Shown here one piece after another: positions 22,771 to 34,799 of a stretch of 64,000 bases of DNA. Position 1 is the stretch's first letter; the number at the start of each line of letters is the position of its first letter. The stretch is from Limonium bicolor (taxonomy: Eukaryota; Streptophyta; Magnoliopsida; Caryophyllales; Plumbaginaceae). The notes below the pieces were generated by a model, which did no database searches, was not told the DNA's origin, and was given only the letters and a program-made list of their open reading frames with translations. A program made the position numbers and the translations under genes. The stretch lies in NCBI GenBank assembly GCA_023374045.1, contig CM041777.1:464161827-464225826 (forward strand), in the 5' to 3' direction.

Positions 22771-24612
22771 CCAATCACCTTTACAACCCATACCACTAGG
22801 ACAACCGAACCTACAACAAGATAACCGATAATACGAATTGACCAACACCAGACTACAAATAAGGACATCCATTAAGAAAGGAGATTGACAACAGAATACT
22901 TCACTAACTGTGTGACAGACACTACGAGTGTACAAAAACGAGACATGGGACGACCGCACTTCGATAGGAGCATGTGGACCTGACAGACTTATTTATGAGT
23001 TAGTCAGGTAAGTAGTAATGTATCAATAGGGTACCCCATGCATGTAGACGAGTAGTGTAAGGAACACGAGAAGTAGTCAACTCCATACCAAGGTCGGAGA
23101 ACCAGTCCAGATCAGTGAAACGAGTTACCTCGAATAATGGATGAGAAGAACCCCAGTTAAACCAACGTGATTAGGAGAACCAAGGACCGTGAATACAGTA
23201 CGACCAAGTCGTAACTCCATAGAGGAGTGGTTAATACGGAATAAAGCCAAAAGGAAACCTCCCAAATACAAGAAAGCCAAAGGTCAACCTGGTGACAGAA
23301 GCGTGAAAACCATTGAATGGGCGAGTAATATGTTAAACCCTGGTAAGGATCAAACCAATCCTTGCTATCCAAAAGGAACCCACCGAATAATGTGAATGTA
23401 AACATACGGTTATACACTAAAGAAAGGCCGAGCTAGTATACAAGCGGATGCCTTGAGTTGGAAGCAAACGTCATGATAACCAACAACCGTCAGATCGACT
23501 AGGACATGGTGCGCGCGGAAGCGACCATCCTAAACAGCCATTAGTAATGAATACTTTGACAAAAACAAACGAGCAAAGCTTGCACAGAACACAAAGAGGT
23601 GGAATTAAAATTGAAGGTGGACTATACAACGGATAAGACCATTCAGGGAAACACTCCAAGAATATACAACATACAACGCTATACACTCACACTGAGACAC
23701 ACGAATGTACGAGTACACTTCTAGAGAATCAACAATGGGAAAAAGTATATAAAATACATCTGGGGACAAATGCCTCAATTGTTAAAGAACATAACCATAC
23801 CGAATGCTATAGATGTAGAACTCAAACACGAGAACAACAGATGGATTCCCCTGGCAGAAAGCAGGGTGAACCATACGAACATCGCTGTTAGCCCGACACG
23901 CGGGAAGATAAAATGTACACCAATAATAAAACCGTAGCAAAGACTACAACAAACGTACTACTCCGGAACAAAACCACCTAGAGACACGGATGACAAGCAT
24001 TATCTCGTAGACATAAAGGCTAGTACGTCTCAACATTACGGAGACAAGTGCGAAGAACACTATGTACTAACTATAGCCAATGTCATGCTTCACCTCAACT
24101 AGAAACCAATGAGTGAAGATAAGAACAATTCAAAATATATTACACGCTAGAAATCCAGAACGTCTGGATATGATTTAAACCTAATCGTGTGCATGTACAA
24201 CTAACGATACCGCACCGATTGAGATACCTCTGTTTCCAATTAAGAAAGACCGTGAATGACACTGTCATATTGGAAGGAGGTCAGCAATAATTTGCTTCTA
24301 ATAAATCATCTATAAAATACCTTTAGGAACAAAAAGGGAAAACTAAGCCCTATGTACGTGGGTCTACACCTCATTATGAAGCGAGTGGGCCCATTAGCCT
24401 ATAGGTTAGAATTACCTGCTCAGTTAGGCAGAGTGCAGGACGTATTACACGTATCTCAGCCGAAGTAGTGCGTGCCTCACCCTTGCATATTTTCTCTTAG
24501 AGCCGAATGACTAGAGATCGACCCGTCTCTCAGATAAGAGACGACTCCACTCCTCATCCTTGATACGAGAATGAGGGAGACCAAGTATCCAACGCTCTTC
24601 TCATAGCGACTG
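22771..24612 (+). pseudogene. Gypsy pol relic with integrase GPY/F region
   Basis: This is a decayed Gypsy pol segment, homologous to 13880-15085 and better preserved. Bases 23423-23464 read KGRASIQADALSWK, the RNase H-integrase linker signature (ADALSRK). Bases 24340-24465 are open and read KLSPMYVG, then GPLAYRLELPAQLGRV and VLHVSQ. This is the GPY/F-type integrase C-terminus typical of chromovirus-like Gypsy elements. The chromodomain that should follow is not convincingly readable. Multiple stops and shifts interrupt the rest. At the left it joins LTR B without a PBS, and at the right LTR C begins after GCGACTG with no PPT, so both ends are rearrangement junctions. Confidence 0.75.
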
Positions 24613-25167
24613 TGAAATACCCAGAACCTAAGTATGGTGATTACATTATTCTAATATGGTATTTAAGGGCCCAATAGTGTCTTAAGAATTTTGGTGAAGA
24701 AAATAAAACCAAAAGAAAAGAGAAAACGCTTAAAAAGCGAAAAACGCTAAAATGAGCGTTGTATGACCATAGGAGGAATACGACCTCGACAAGGGTCTTA
24801 GATGGATTTACAAGGCTTAATGATGCCTAATTGATATGTGGGAACAATTCCCGAAGAAAATGGATCCATAAAATGAATTAAAAACGCTAATAAAGCTTTA
24901 GCGCATGTTTTTTGAGAAAACTCGAAAACGTGACTTTGAGTGGTCAAATGGACCCGTAAAAATTATAGTAAATTAAATAACTATAATTAAACATTAATGG
25001 AAGATTAAGAACCATTAAAACTAAAGAAACGAGAAAATCCGGAAAATGAGCCCGGTTGGTGAATAGTGCTAAACCGGGTAAATTAACGAGCGTTTTCAGT
25101 AAAAGACGAAAAAACGCTCCAGCTCATATGTATAGGTGGGGCCGGTTTTTAAGATGAAATCAGCTCA

Positions 25168-25198
<31 letters not shown>

Positions 25199-25708
25199 CA
25201 CACACACTTAGCTAGTTAAAGGAAGAGAGTTGAATAATTCAAACAGCAAAAAGGTATTAATATACCTTTTCCCTCTCTCTCCTCCCTTATTTCTCTTTTC
25301 CCTCTTCTCTCTCCTTCCCTTCTTCCTCCCAGCCGATTTTACTCCTCCTCCCTCTTCTGCTGCCGATTTTGAGCTCCCTCAACAAAGCTCTCATGGCTTC
25401 CTCACTTCCTCCCCTTGTACAAGCTCCATTAAAACTCCAAATCAAAAATAAATTACATATTTGAACTCCCCTCACCAAGGGCTATCATTCCCTCTTTTTA
25501 GAATTTCAAAATGATGAACTTCATCTCCATGGGTATAGCCCATTTGAAGAGAAAGCTAGATATTCTTGAAGCATGGAGTCTCCTCTTCCATCTAAGGTAA
25601 AAATGTCCAAGAAAAATTCATTCCCCTTTCATTTCTTGGCTGGCCGATTTTTCCCCTTGTAATGCCTTTCTTCTTCTCTTGATTTGAGCATTGGTTCAAG
25701 CCTCCAAT
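24613..25708 (+). repeat. LTR C, left palindrome arm, outer part
   Basis: It starts TGAAATACCCAGAACC and is the reverse complement of about 43440-44507. It holds a U3 hairpin CGCTAA / TTAGCG (24881-24911), an (AC)n tract, a CTCTTCTCTCC-rich strand and an AAGGTAAAAATG donor-like motif near 25594. Short frames across the pyrimidine-rich part (25230-25480) reflect low-complexity sequence and are not genes. Element D interrupts it after CCAAT at 25704-25708. Confidence 0.85.
25166..25208. repeat. (AC)n microsatellite
   Basis: About 43 bp of nearly pure CA repeat. The palindrome partner near 43950 has a much shorter (TG)n, so the tract changed length after the arms formed. Confidence 0.95.
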
Positions 25709-26060
25709 TGTAACACCCCCGAATAATGACCAACAATCAAACGACACGCCTAATGGTAACATGAGATGTCTACGCAGCGGTTCCTACTCTATTCGGGTGC
25801 TACAGACGCCAACCACCCACGTGGTTGACAGTCCACAATACCAACTCCAAGTTACGGTCTGAATGACTGGAAGTCCAACTTAACGAAGTCCAGATACAAC
25901 ATAAAGTACAACCCAATAAGTACCGAGCGACTACAGTATAGTTAATAACTTAAACAACACAACTGATACATAAGAAAACATACTACTTAAAAGTCTTGCC
26001 CAAATGGACTACCCCCATGGTAGTCATTCCTCCTACGCTCCGTCATGTTCCAGATGAATA

Positions 26061-26098
26061 CCTGTAAAAATAAAGGACTCAGCAAAACTATGCTGAGT
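26061..26098 (-). promoter_or_regulatory. Conserved stem-loop and acceptor-like site, D 3' LTR
   Basis: The stem ACTCAGCA / TGCTGAGT (26077-26098) is followed, in element direction, by CCTTTATTTTTACAG|G, 353 bp before the LTR 3' end. The stem base pairs differ from those in LTR A (CTCAGCG/CGCTGAG) but pairing is kept. The same site is at 33231-33268 in the other LTR. Confidence 0.6.
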
Positions 26099-26447
26099 AT
26101 GAACGTGTGAAGCCCGTATGTTACCGGGCCACACGACTAATCGGTCGAATATTATTAAGTCAATTTTACATGCTATGATAAAGCAGTAAAGCACACATCA
26201 GCACATCATGATATCATACACACTCATCGTTAGCATAGCAATATCAGTAAGCAACCAAGCACAACTTTCAAGTAGCATTGCAATGTCAATAAGCAACCAA
26301 GCACAATAAGCTGCTAATGTAGCAACAACAACCAAGTACATAATACAACGTGTGCGTAGGTAAATTATACCGTCGATCCTCACTATGGGATCATTCAAGA
26401 GATTACGTATTGTTTTCTTGTTCTCATTACACATGTTTTCCTTTCTT

Positions 26448-26900
26448 TTCTTGCATCGAGTCAGGGGATATAGGTTAGATCCCGAGACTTTGTTATGTAG
26501 GTGCTATTCATTCCTTATTTCTTAAAGGATCACATTTGTGACTTTCTCTTGTTTGCTTGGTCTCATTGCACAAGTTTTCCTTCATTCTCTGGCACCGAGT
26601 CAGGGGATATAGATTAGATCCCGAGACTTCATTATGTAGGTGCTAATCGCTCCTTGTTTCTTTAAGGATTATTTGTGAATTCTTTTATCACCGCACGTTG
26701 GAGGACGTCTCCTCCATAGCTAGTCCCCCATTCCCGGCGTCATGCGCCGAGAAAGCGGAGTTGCCTCTTGACTCCAGGATAAGCTCCACCAAGTTGTCAC
26801 TCCCCCATTCCCGACGTCATGCACCGGGAAAGCGGAGTCGCCTCTAGACTCCAGGATGTGCTCCACATAGAAGGGCGAAGGATCTGATGCAGATACCAAC
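26448..26900. repeat. Two pairs of direct repeats in the D LTR
   Basis: One pair of units, about 130 bp apart (near 26448 and 26580), shares GAGTCAGGGGATATAG and GATCCCGAGACTT. A second pair, about 85 bp apart (near 26727 and 26812), shares CCCCCATTCCCG, CGTCATGC, AAAGCGGAGT and GACTCCAGGAT, with a small CGGCGTCATGCGCCG-type hairpin. Both pairs recur in the other LTR near 33620-34070. Confidence 0.8.
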
Positions 26901-27619
26901 TCCCGAATATTCCATACCGCGCGGCCCGAGATGTCGTCTTCCCGGGTTATCCTCATGTCACACCAATCGAGATTTGCTCTTCATTATTATTCATGAATAG
27001 ACACCATAGTGGGTGTCATGGTACGTCCTCCATAGTTAGAGAGGAGTTCCCCTTATAGCATTTTCTTTGTTTTCATAGTTCTCAGTGTTTCATCACAAAT
27101 TTCATAAACGCGAAGGGACTAAACTACTGTGTGCGCGCAATGATATACAACAATGATATAGAAATCATACAACATGATAAACACGCAATCCAATTTCATG
27201 CTTTGATCTCAAAGTCTTTCCACACAGAGCACACAGCACACAAGCCGTGTAACACGGCAACATACGAACCACACATGTCCATACCTTAATCGAAAGCACG
27301 ACTTGTCTTACACTCGAAGTCCCGGTCGGAGCACGCTACGTCCCTAGCGTTAATTAAAACAATGTGTCAGTTTATTATTTTTATGTGACGACACTTTATA
27401 TCGTATGTTATTCCCTAGGTATGTTGTTACATACTTGGTTTATGTTGACTCTTAGAACTTCACACGCATTAATTCTAGGCTTAACTTACTCCTAGAATAT
27501 TCATATCTTTGTTTTACATGTTAACTAAGTCCTGTTTCCTTAGTAAATGGTTTAGAGCGTTTTAGGTGCTATTTATGTAACAAGTTTATGTAAAATAGAT
27601 ATAACTTGTCTAGTATGTA

Positions 27620-30600
27620 TCCCCTCCTTAGGTAAACAGGTGCACACTGTTTTAACCTTTGTATAATGATAATATGGACCGCAAGATACCAGTAAAACCC
27701 AACTGTATAGAAGTCCGAAAGTTCCCAAATCAGAAACATATTTCCCATGTATCACCCTATCTAACTTCACTTCTAATGTAGTAATTGATGTTCAACCTTC
27801 TCCACAAGTTCCTCTAACCTACTTATATTGATTAGCTATTATTTGGGTTCATCATTAAACTGAAATCATACTTATAATAACCTTGTACTCTGGTTATACA
27901 GAAGCTAGGCTATTAGTGAGAAACTGAAACCACAATCTAAATGTTCCTTTTTGTTTTCTTATTTTTCTTTAGTTCAACCAATGTTTAATCCTCTCAACGG
28001 TTCCCTAACCTGGCTGTGGTTATCAGTTCTGGTTTGAGTTTATTTCTAGCCCATCATCCTACTCTTAGCACCCTAAGAAGTTACACAGACTGGAACATAA
28101 ACAGAGACAGCAACTGGAACAACCCTAAGCAGTTTCTCCTGTTTCATTTATTAGGTGGCGAAATCAGACTCAGATTTTCTTTTCCTTAAGCCTTTATGCT
28201 TACTTAAGTGTTCTAGGTTCATTTACCAGTCAATCTCACCCTTGTAAGCCCCCTGTAATTGGTTTACACAGAGAAAAACCCAGACTCAAAGTATAATACT
28301 GAGACAGAAACTGAAAACAAAATGCAAACTGAATCAGACACTGATCTGTTACTTCCCTTTTTTTCTTCTCTCAGTGTGGTAATCTAACCTTCCACTTAAT
28401 TGAGTGTTTACCCAGATCCTAGCCTCAAGGATAGACTCAAGGAAGTAAGTTAAACCCCTAGAGCTTCATTATACAGACACCAGAAAAGAAAACTGAAACT
28501 TGAGGTTAATTGAAAACCGATAAAACTGGTACTGTTTTGTCTTTCCTTTTAGCTCCTTACTGGGTTTCTATTTCCCCAATCTATTTGGCCCCTTAGGTAA
28601 TAGTCTTAGTGTGGTTTTATAACCCCAGACAGACCCAAAGCAACAAGGGCCATGCTCCTGAAAACTCTGTTACACAGAACCTAAATAAAACTGAAATTGA
28701 CACAATCTTCTCTTATTGTTGTCTTTCTGTTTTGTTTTTTTTTTTTTTGTTGCTTCAATTACCTTCCAACGTGTTCCCCCACTAGTTACATGAGTTAACA
28801 AGGTTTTAAGTTCCTCTTCATCCCAATACAACACCCATACAGCTGCTATACATGTCACACAGAAACATGTACAGGGTGGTGATCTGAAAATAAAACAAAA
28901 CTGATGCATGCTTGTCTTTTGTTTAATAAACTGACCTTGAGTTCATCCCAACACATGTGACCCCTTGGTTAAACGTTTGAGTAGTGTTTTCAAGTTAAAC
29001 AACAGCTTAAACCCTCTGGTAGTTCCATTAGGATTTCCTTCCTACAGGAGCTGATAAGTATACAAACTGAAACTGTTAAACTGGAGCATTCCTTTCTCTC
29101 TTGCCTTTCTTTTCTTTCTGTTCGTCCAAAAATTAATTTCCTGCCTCTCAATCTTACTCCTATGTGCTTCTTACTCAGTCAACATCTCAGTATGTTTGTT
29201 TTTTTAAAACTTCAGACAACCCAAAGACGATACTGTAGTTCCACTGCAACATGTTTATACTGAAACCAAGAATTTCAGAAACTAACATCCCTTTTCCTCA
29301 TCTGTTTTCTTATTGTTCATCAATCTGGTTCCTATTTTCTCTCAATTGGATTGTTTAAGTGTCCTAGGAAGTTTCCAGACCCAAAACAACAACCAGAGTA
29401 ACAACGGTTACACTTTTAAAAGTTTTGACTCAGAACCTGAAACACAAACTGAAGTTGATGTACAATTTCTGTTATTGATTCTTCTGCCATCAACGCCTGA
29501 TTCCTAGTTTTCTCTCAACTTGCTTAGTTCCTCTTTTACATGTTTTAATAACTCACTAGATCCAGGACAACCCAAGACAGTCTTTTAGAATCTGAATCTG
29601 AAAAACTAATATACTTCCTTCTATGTTGCCTCACGGTTGACTTATTCAGGTTGGGTTTATAACCTAGTAGGGTGGATTAGTAGTGTATTAGGTTTGCTTC
29701 ACATTCATTTACTTCTCAATTCAGTTCTTATAAACCCGCTGTAACAGAGTTGTACAGAGAGTAAAAGTTTCAGGAAAACTGAAAACAAAAACCCAAAATT
29801 TGTTATCTATTTCCATTCTTTTCTGTTTCTTAACCTGTTTACTGTTTTCCTCAAGGAGTTGTAAGCTAGCTAAGTGTAACAGTAGTGTAGTAGATTTATC
29901 AGGAACTCAATAGGATTATTATACTCCTCTGGATGTTACTTATACCAGAACCGATATGTTGCAGGAACCTGAGGAACTAATTTCCCATACCTCTTCTTTT
30001 TCATTTCTGGTTTGCTCACACCCATGTTTTTTTTTCTTTTTCTAAACATTAACAACTTACTTCAGTGTGTTAGATTATTAACTAACCCATACAACTCCAA
30101 GCAATCTCTCTGTACCAAGTTACACAGAACTGACAGAAATGAAAAACTGAAACATGCAGACTGGAATACCTTCTATTGATCTCTCTATAATTGTATTGAC
30201 TTGTCTTCAATTCCTTTCTTTCATTGTTCCCTCTTGCTGGTAGGTATGATAGCAGAGTTTTAAATAGATTTCCAGACCAATACAACAGACCTAACCCCAC
30301 TGCAACACAACTACACAGAAACAACTTATAATTAAAATCTGCAACTACAACCTGATACATTTTCCTTATTTGTTCTCTGCCCGTTTTCCAACCTGGTTTG
30401 CTCCTGAGCTGATTCTTTTCAGTTTTCTCTCCATACCAATCCAGTAGGTTAGGGTGTGATAGTTTCTAGGTTCCACAGACTCAAGGTGATATAGATCACC
30501 AACAAGACCGAATTCTGAAACCGAAACATAATGAAACTCGGAAACAACAATTTGAGATTTTGACCGGTTCTATTCCTTGTTTGTGTTCACGAATTGGTTG

Positions 30601-30700
30601 GGTGTATTGGTGACATACTAGTTGGATTTAAGTTCATAACTAAATCTACACCACCCTACAATACCCCTGGACAGTGGGTATACAGAAACTAATGTTACAT
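27620..30700 (-). repeat. Degenerate array of about 185-bp units (D 3' LTR)
   Basis: About 17 diverged units are recognised by a recurring TTACACAGAAACTGAAA-like core, followed on the plus strand by a T/C-rich stretch and an AGTAGTGTTTTAAGTTCC-like block. Cores lie near 27690, 27896, 28080, 28263, 28472, 28670, 28857, 29050, 29235, 29407, 29585, 29755, 29950, 30122, 30313, 30480 and 30685, so the spacing is 167-209 bp. The other LTR carries the same array at about 34800-37850. Spacing was measured by eye. Confidence 0.65.
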
Positions 30701-31749
30701 TTTTCGAAAGATTATCAGCTTGACAGTGGGTTTTTTTTATATCGGTAGTCTCAGTCTTAGCCAGGTTTAAAGCATGAGTTAGAACATAAGTTAAGAAGTA
30801 CCACCTTGGGTATTAGAGACTGATTCCTCCTGTGTTGTCCCTCGGTGTTTTCCCTGGTATTTTGCAACTGAATAAAACCAAATGCCATGATCAGATGTTG
30901 ACCGTTTCACTTGTTAGCAAGTGTTGAAGAGTACAGATTTTTCAGCAGCTCTTCTTACCTTGGTCAGGGGCTAGCTTGCTGGAGGTTTGGCTTACTCCTA
31001 GAAGACCCTTACCAGGAGAGCTTAACATGCGAGAACAGAAAAGACAGAGGGGTTAGTTCCTCAGTCTTCGAACACCAAACAGAAACCAGAGGGAACTGTA
31101 TCAACTGAATACTTCCCTGTTTTCATAATCTCACCTCTAGGAGTTCTTGGATGGAAGTTTTGGTTTCAGGATTTCCAGGACTCCACCTTGTGCAGAAAAC
31201 TGAGAAGAGAATGGAGTACTTCACGGGTTCAATTACCAGGCCGAGTTATGCAAGGCTGGTGGGGGAAATGAGGTAGACAGCCAGAAGAATTCGGGCATGC
31301 AGGCAGAAGAGAACGGAAGAGCTCATTTGTAAATCGACTGGTTGGGAGTTAATGTTTTCAGTTGACAGGGCTGGCGTGGGAGTTTTGCAGGAGCACAAAC
31401 TCTGTTGCATGCGAGTTTGAAAACAGGAGCAGACATGATGGAGTGGTTGCTCTCAGGGAGTGGTATGGAAGTTTGAAAAAAGAGGAAGACAGTCTCGTGC
31501 TTGAGATTCAGGAGGGAACATGGATCAGGTGGTCTCAGGTTACAAGAAGGTATGGCATTAGAATAAAAATAGAATGGTCGCCTGAGAGTTGGATTCCCTG
31601 GCTTCTGTTTTATTTGCTCGATCTGATGTTCCATCAAGGAGGAAGAAAGAATGGGTGTTACAGGGAGTGCGTGCTAGATTGGATTTGTTTTTCATTTACG
31701 TAGTCGAGTAGATACTAGTTTTAATTCGCGTGAATTAGATACTGAAAAT

Positions 31750-31856
31750 GAGCATTGCTCAACCGGTTAAGCACTCGGGGGAAGTACGGGAGGTCTCGGT
31801 TTCAAAACTCAGCGGGAGCGTCTTTGCTCCCCCCCTTTTTCTTTTTTAAAATCAAT
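31750..31856 (+). repeat. tRNA-like (SINE-type) segment in the D LTR
   Basis: TTGCTCAACCGGTTAAG (31755-31771) resembles a Pol III A box, and CGGTTTCAAAACTC (31797-31810) a B box, at tRNA-like spacing. GGGAGC / GCTCCC forms a stem right after, then CCCCCC and T-runs that resemble a Pol III terminator. It lies antisense to element D and is repeated in the other LTR (38912-39007). No intact cloverleaf can be drawn, so it is not called a functional tRNA. A tRNA-derived SINE captured by the LTR is the best guess. Confidence 0.5.
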
Positions 31857-32205
31857 ACATATGTTTATTTTTATATTTATGTGACTATACATTATATCAT
31901 GTTATTATTATTTCCTTTTGTTACGAAGTTATGTGACGACATTGTCACTTATTTACAACGTCACGATGTAGGTACGACTATATATTATATCGTGTTATTA
32001 TATACTTCCTGTAATGAAGTTATGCGACGTTATTGTCACTTATTTACAACGTTACAATATCGTTACGCTACGTACGTGTGTTTTTCGTATTCGTACACAC
32101 ATATATATATGTATACACTAGATTTAATTTTCGTACGTTATTTTATGTCCGTATTATGAAATGCGTTATGATTTTATGGGTTTAATATTCAGGGGTATTT
32201 CAGCT

Positions 32206-32238
32206 TACCCCCCTTAAAAGAGACTTCGTCCCGAAGTC
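32206..32238 (-). promoter_or_regulatory. 3' polypurine tract and hairpin, element D
   Basis: In element direction the stem GACTTCG / CGAAGTC (32222-32238) precedes CTTTTAAGGGGGGTA and then AGC, next to the LTR start TGAAATACCCC. Layout and stem are as in element A. Confidence 0.9.
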
Positions 32239-32575
32239 TTACTTCCTTAACTTATATTTTCCACTCCTAGCAAATCTTAGGGATCCAGTCCCGCATTCAT
32301 TATCGATACCCAAAGGATTAAGTCCATAATTATACTGCTCGGTGCTCCTAAGCACCGTGCCACATCAGTGGCTTCACACAAGTTCTCATAGTAGACCAAG
32401 AAGCTAACAATGTGTATACATGCTAAAGTGCAACCCAAGGCACACAACATTCATTCATACATAGCGTACATAACATTTTCACACACAATCCAAACACAAA
32501 AACCTACCAACCAACCACGAGTGGTTGTAGGAATACATCATAATAAATCAACACACATACAAAACAAAACGCGCT

Positions 32576-32610
32576 TACCCCCCTTAAAAGAGGGGTACGC
32601 CCCCGTACCC
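32576..32610 (-). promoter_or_regulatory. Second, internal hairpin-PPT module, element D
   Basis: In element direction a stem GGGTACG / CGTACCC (32593-32610) is followed by CCTCTTTTAAGGGGGGTAAGC, the same layout as the terminal PPT but about 370 bp upstream of it and not next to an LTR. It could be a central plus-strand priming site or a duplicated relic. Confidence 0.65.
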
Positions 32611-32863
32611 TACACTAAGCCGAAACATCGATGAAAAGATAGGGGTACCTAGTTTTCCTTACCGGATTGATTATATGCCATTGTGTAAACGCCAGATCGG
32701 GTTTTCCCGAGTGTGAGGAGGCTTTCTACCTCTCCAGCGTTTTCCTACGGATTGAAATGGACCCTAACTAACGAGCCTCACAAACTAACCCGTAACCCCG
32801 TTTCCCAAATTTAGGTTTTCCTATACTCGGTACTCCTATGTTCCAGTCATCAGATCGCAACTA

Positions 32864-32876
32864 CGCTCTGATACCA
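32864..32876 (-). promoter_or_regulatory. Primer-binding site for tRNA-iMet, element D
   Basis: The minus strand reads TGGTATCAGAGCG, five bases inside the 5' LTR end (32882). It shows that the right copy is the 5' LTR and the element lies on the minus strand. Confidence 0.95.
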
Positions 32877-34799
32877 CTTTCTGTAACACCCCCGAATAAT
32901 GACCAACAATCAAACGACACACCTAATGGTAACATGAGATGTCTACGCAGCGGTTCCTACTCTATTCGGGTGCTACAGACGCCAACCACCCACGGGGTTG
33001 ACAGTCCACAATACCAACTCCAAGTTACGGTCTGAATGACTGGAAGTCCAACTTAACGAAGTCCAGATACAACATAAAGTACAACCCAAGTACCGAGTGA
33101 CTACAGTATAGTTAATAACTTAAACAACACAACTCATACATAAGAAAACATACTACTTAAAAGTCTTGCCCAAATGGACTACCCCCATGGTAGTCATTCC
33201 TCCTACGCTCCGTCACGTTCCAGATGAATACCTGTAAAAATAAAGGACTCAGCAAAACTATGCTGAGTATGAACGTGTGAAGCTCGTATGTTACCGGGCC
33301 ACACGACTAATTGGTCGAATATTATTAAGTCAATTTTACATGCTATGATAAAGCAGTAAAGCACACATCAACACATCATGATATCATACACACTCATCGT
33401 TAGCATAGCAATATCAGTAAGCAACCAAGCACAACTTGCAAGTAGCATTGCAATGTCAATAAGCAACCAAGCACAATAAGCTGCTAATGTAGCAACAACA
33501 ACCAAGTACATAATACAACGTGTGCGTAGGTATATTATACCGTCGATCCTCAATATGGGATCATTCAAGAGATTACGTATTGTTTTCTTGTTCTCATTAC
33601 ACATGTTTTCCTTTCTTTTCTTGCACTGAGTCAGGGGATATAGGTTAGATCCCGAGACTTTGTTATGTAGGTGCTATTCATTCCTTATTTCTTAAAGGAT
33701 CACATTTGTGACTTTCTCTTGTTTGCTTGGTCTTATTGCACAAGTTTTCCTTCATTCTCTGGCACCGAGTCAGGGGATATAGATTAGATCCCAAGACTTC
33801 ATTATGTAGGTGCTAATCGTTCCTTGTTTCTTTAAGGATTATTTGTGAATTCTTTTATCACCGCACGTTGGAGGACGTCTCCTCCATAGCTAGTCCCCCA
33901 TTCCCGGCGTCATGCGCCGAGAAAGCGGAGTCGCCTCTTGACTCCAGGATAAGCTCCACCAAGTTGTCACTCCCCTATTCCCGACGTCATGCGCCGGGAA
34001 AGCGTAGTCGCCTCTAGACTCCAGGATGTGCTCCACATAGAAGGTCGAAGGATCTGATGCAGATACCAACTCCCGAATATTCCATACCACGCGGCCCGAG
34101 ATGTCGTCTTCCCGGGTTATCCTCATGTCCCACCAATCGAGATTTGCTCTTCATTATTATTCATGAATAGACACCATAGTGGGTGTCATGGTACGTCTTC
34201 CATAGTTAGAGAGGAGTTCCCTTTATAGCATTTTCTTTGTTTTCATAGTTATCAGTGTTTCATCACAAATTTCATAAACGCGAAGGGACTAAACTACTGT
34301 GTGCGCGCAATGATATACAACAATGATATAGAAATCATACAACATGATAAACACGCAATCCAATTTCATGCTTTGATCTTAAAGTCTTTTCACACAGAGC
34401 ACACAGCACACAAGCCGTGTAACACGGCAACATACGAACCACACATGTCCATACCTTAATCGAAAGCACGACTTGTCTTACACTCGAAGTCCCGGTCGGA
34501 GCTCGCTACGTCCCTAGCGTTAATTAAAACTATGTGTCAGTTTATTATTTTTATGTGACGACACTTTATATCGTATGTTATTCCCTAGGTATGTTGTTAC
34601 ATACTTGGTTTATGTTGACTCTTAGAACTTCACACGCATTAAATCTAGGCTTAACTTACTCCTAGAATATTCATATCTTTGTTTTACATGTTAACTAAGT
34701 CCCGTTTCCTTAGTAAATGGTTTAGAGCGTTTTAGGTGCTATTTATGTAACAAGTTTATGTAAAATAGATATAAATTGTCTAGTATGTATCCCCTCCTT

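Larger units (their letters stand above)
25709..32202 (-). repeat. 3' LTR of element D (6.49 kb)
   Basis: On the plus strand it starts TGTAACACCCCC and ends GGGGTATTTCA. Read in element direction (right to left) it holds: a tandem pair of about 90-100 bp (32061-31880), a tRNA-like SINE-type segment in antisense (31750-31856), a 3-kb degenerate array of about 185-bp units (30700-27620), duplicated blocks at 26810/26727 and 26575/26448, and the stem-loop with TTTTTACAG|G (26098-26061). The longest frames (113 codons at 31362-31703, 104 codons opposite) match no family I recognise. Confidence 0.9.
32203..32881 (-). mobile_element. Internal region of element D (679 bp, non-coding)
   Basis: This is the whole interior of D. 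Reading from the 5' LTR it has the PBS, about 250 bp of leader, a hairpin-PPT module (32576-32610), about 335 bp of unassigned sequence with GTACG and a GGTGCTCCTAAGCACC hairpin near 32341, and the final hairpin-PPT. No gag or pol trace is recognisable. Such an interior fits a LARD- or TRIM-like non-autonomous element, except that those have shorter LTRs. Confidence 0.85.

Noticed and set aside
24470..24612. Chromodomain after the integrase relic
   Set aside because: The position fits a chromovirus, but the frame is broken and no aromatic-cage pattern is readable.
26198..26434. 78-codon frame repeated at 33368-33604
   Set aside because: Made of duplicated AGCAACCAAGCACAA-type repeats in the LTR. 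Its amino-acid repeats follow the DNA repeats.
31323..31703. 104- and 113-codon frames on opposite strands in the D LTR, repeated at 38486-38866
   Set aside because: The repetition is explained by the LTR duplication, not by selection. They overlap antisense, match no family I know, and one copy differs by substitutions without any sign of coding constraint.
31750..31830. Functional tRNA gene
   Set aside because: Box-like stretches exist, but an intact acceptor stem and anticodon arm could not be drawn. Kept only as a tRNA-like repeat.
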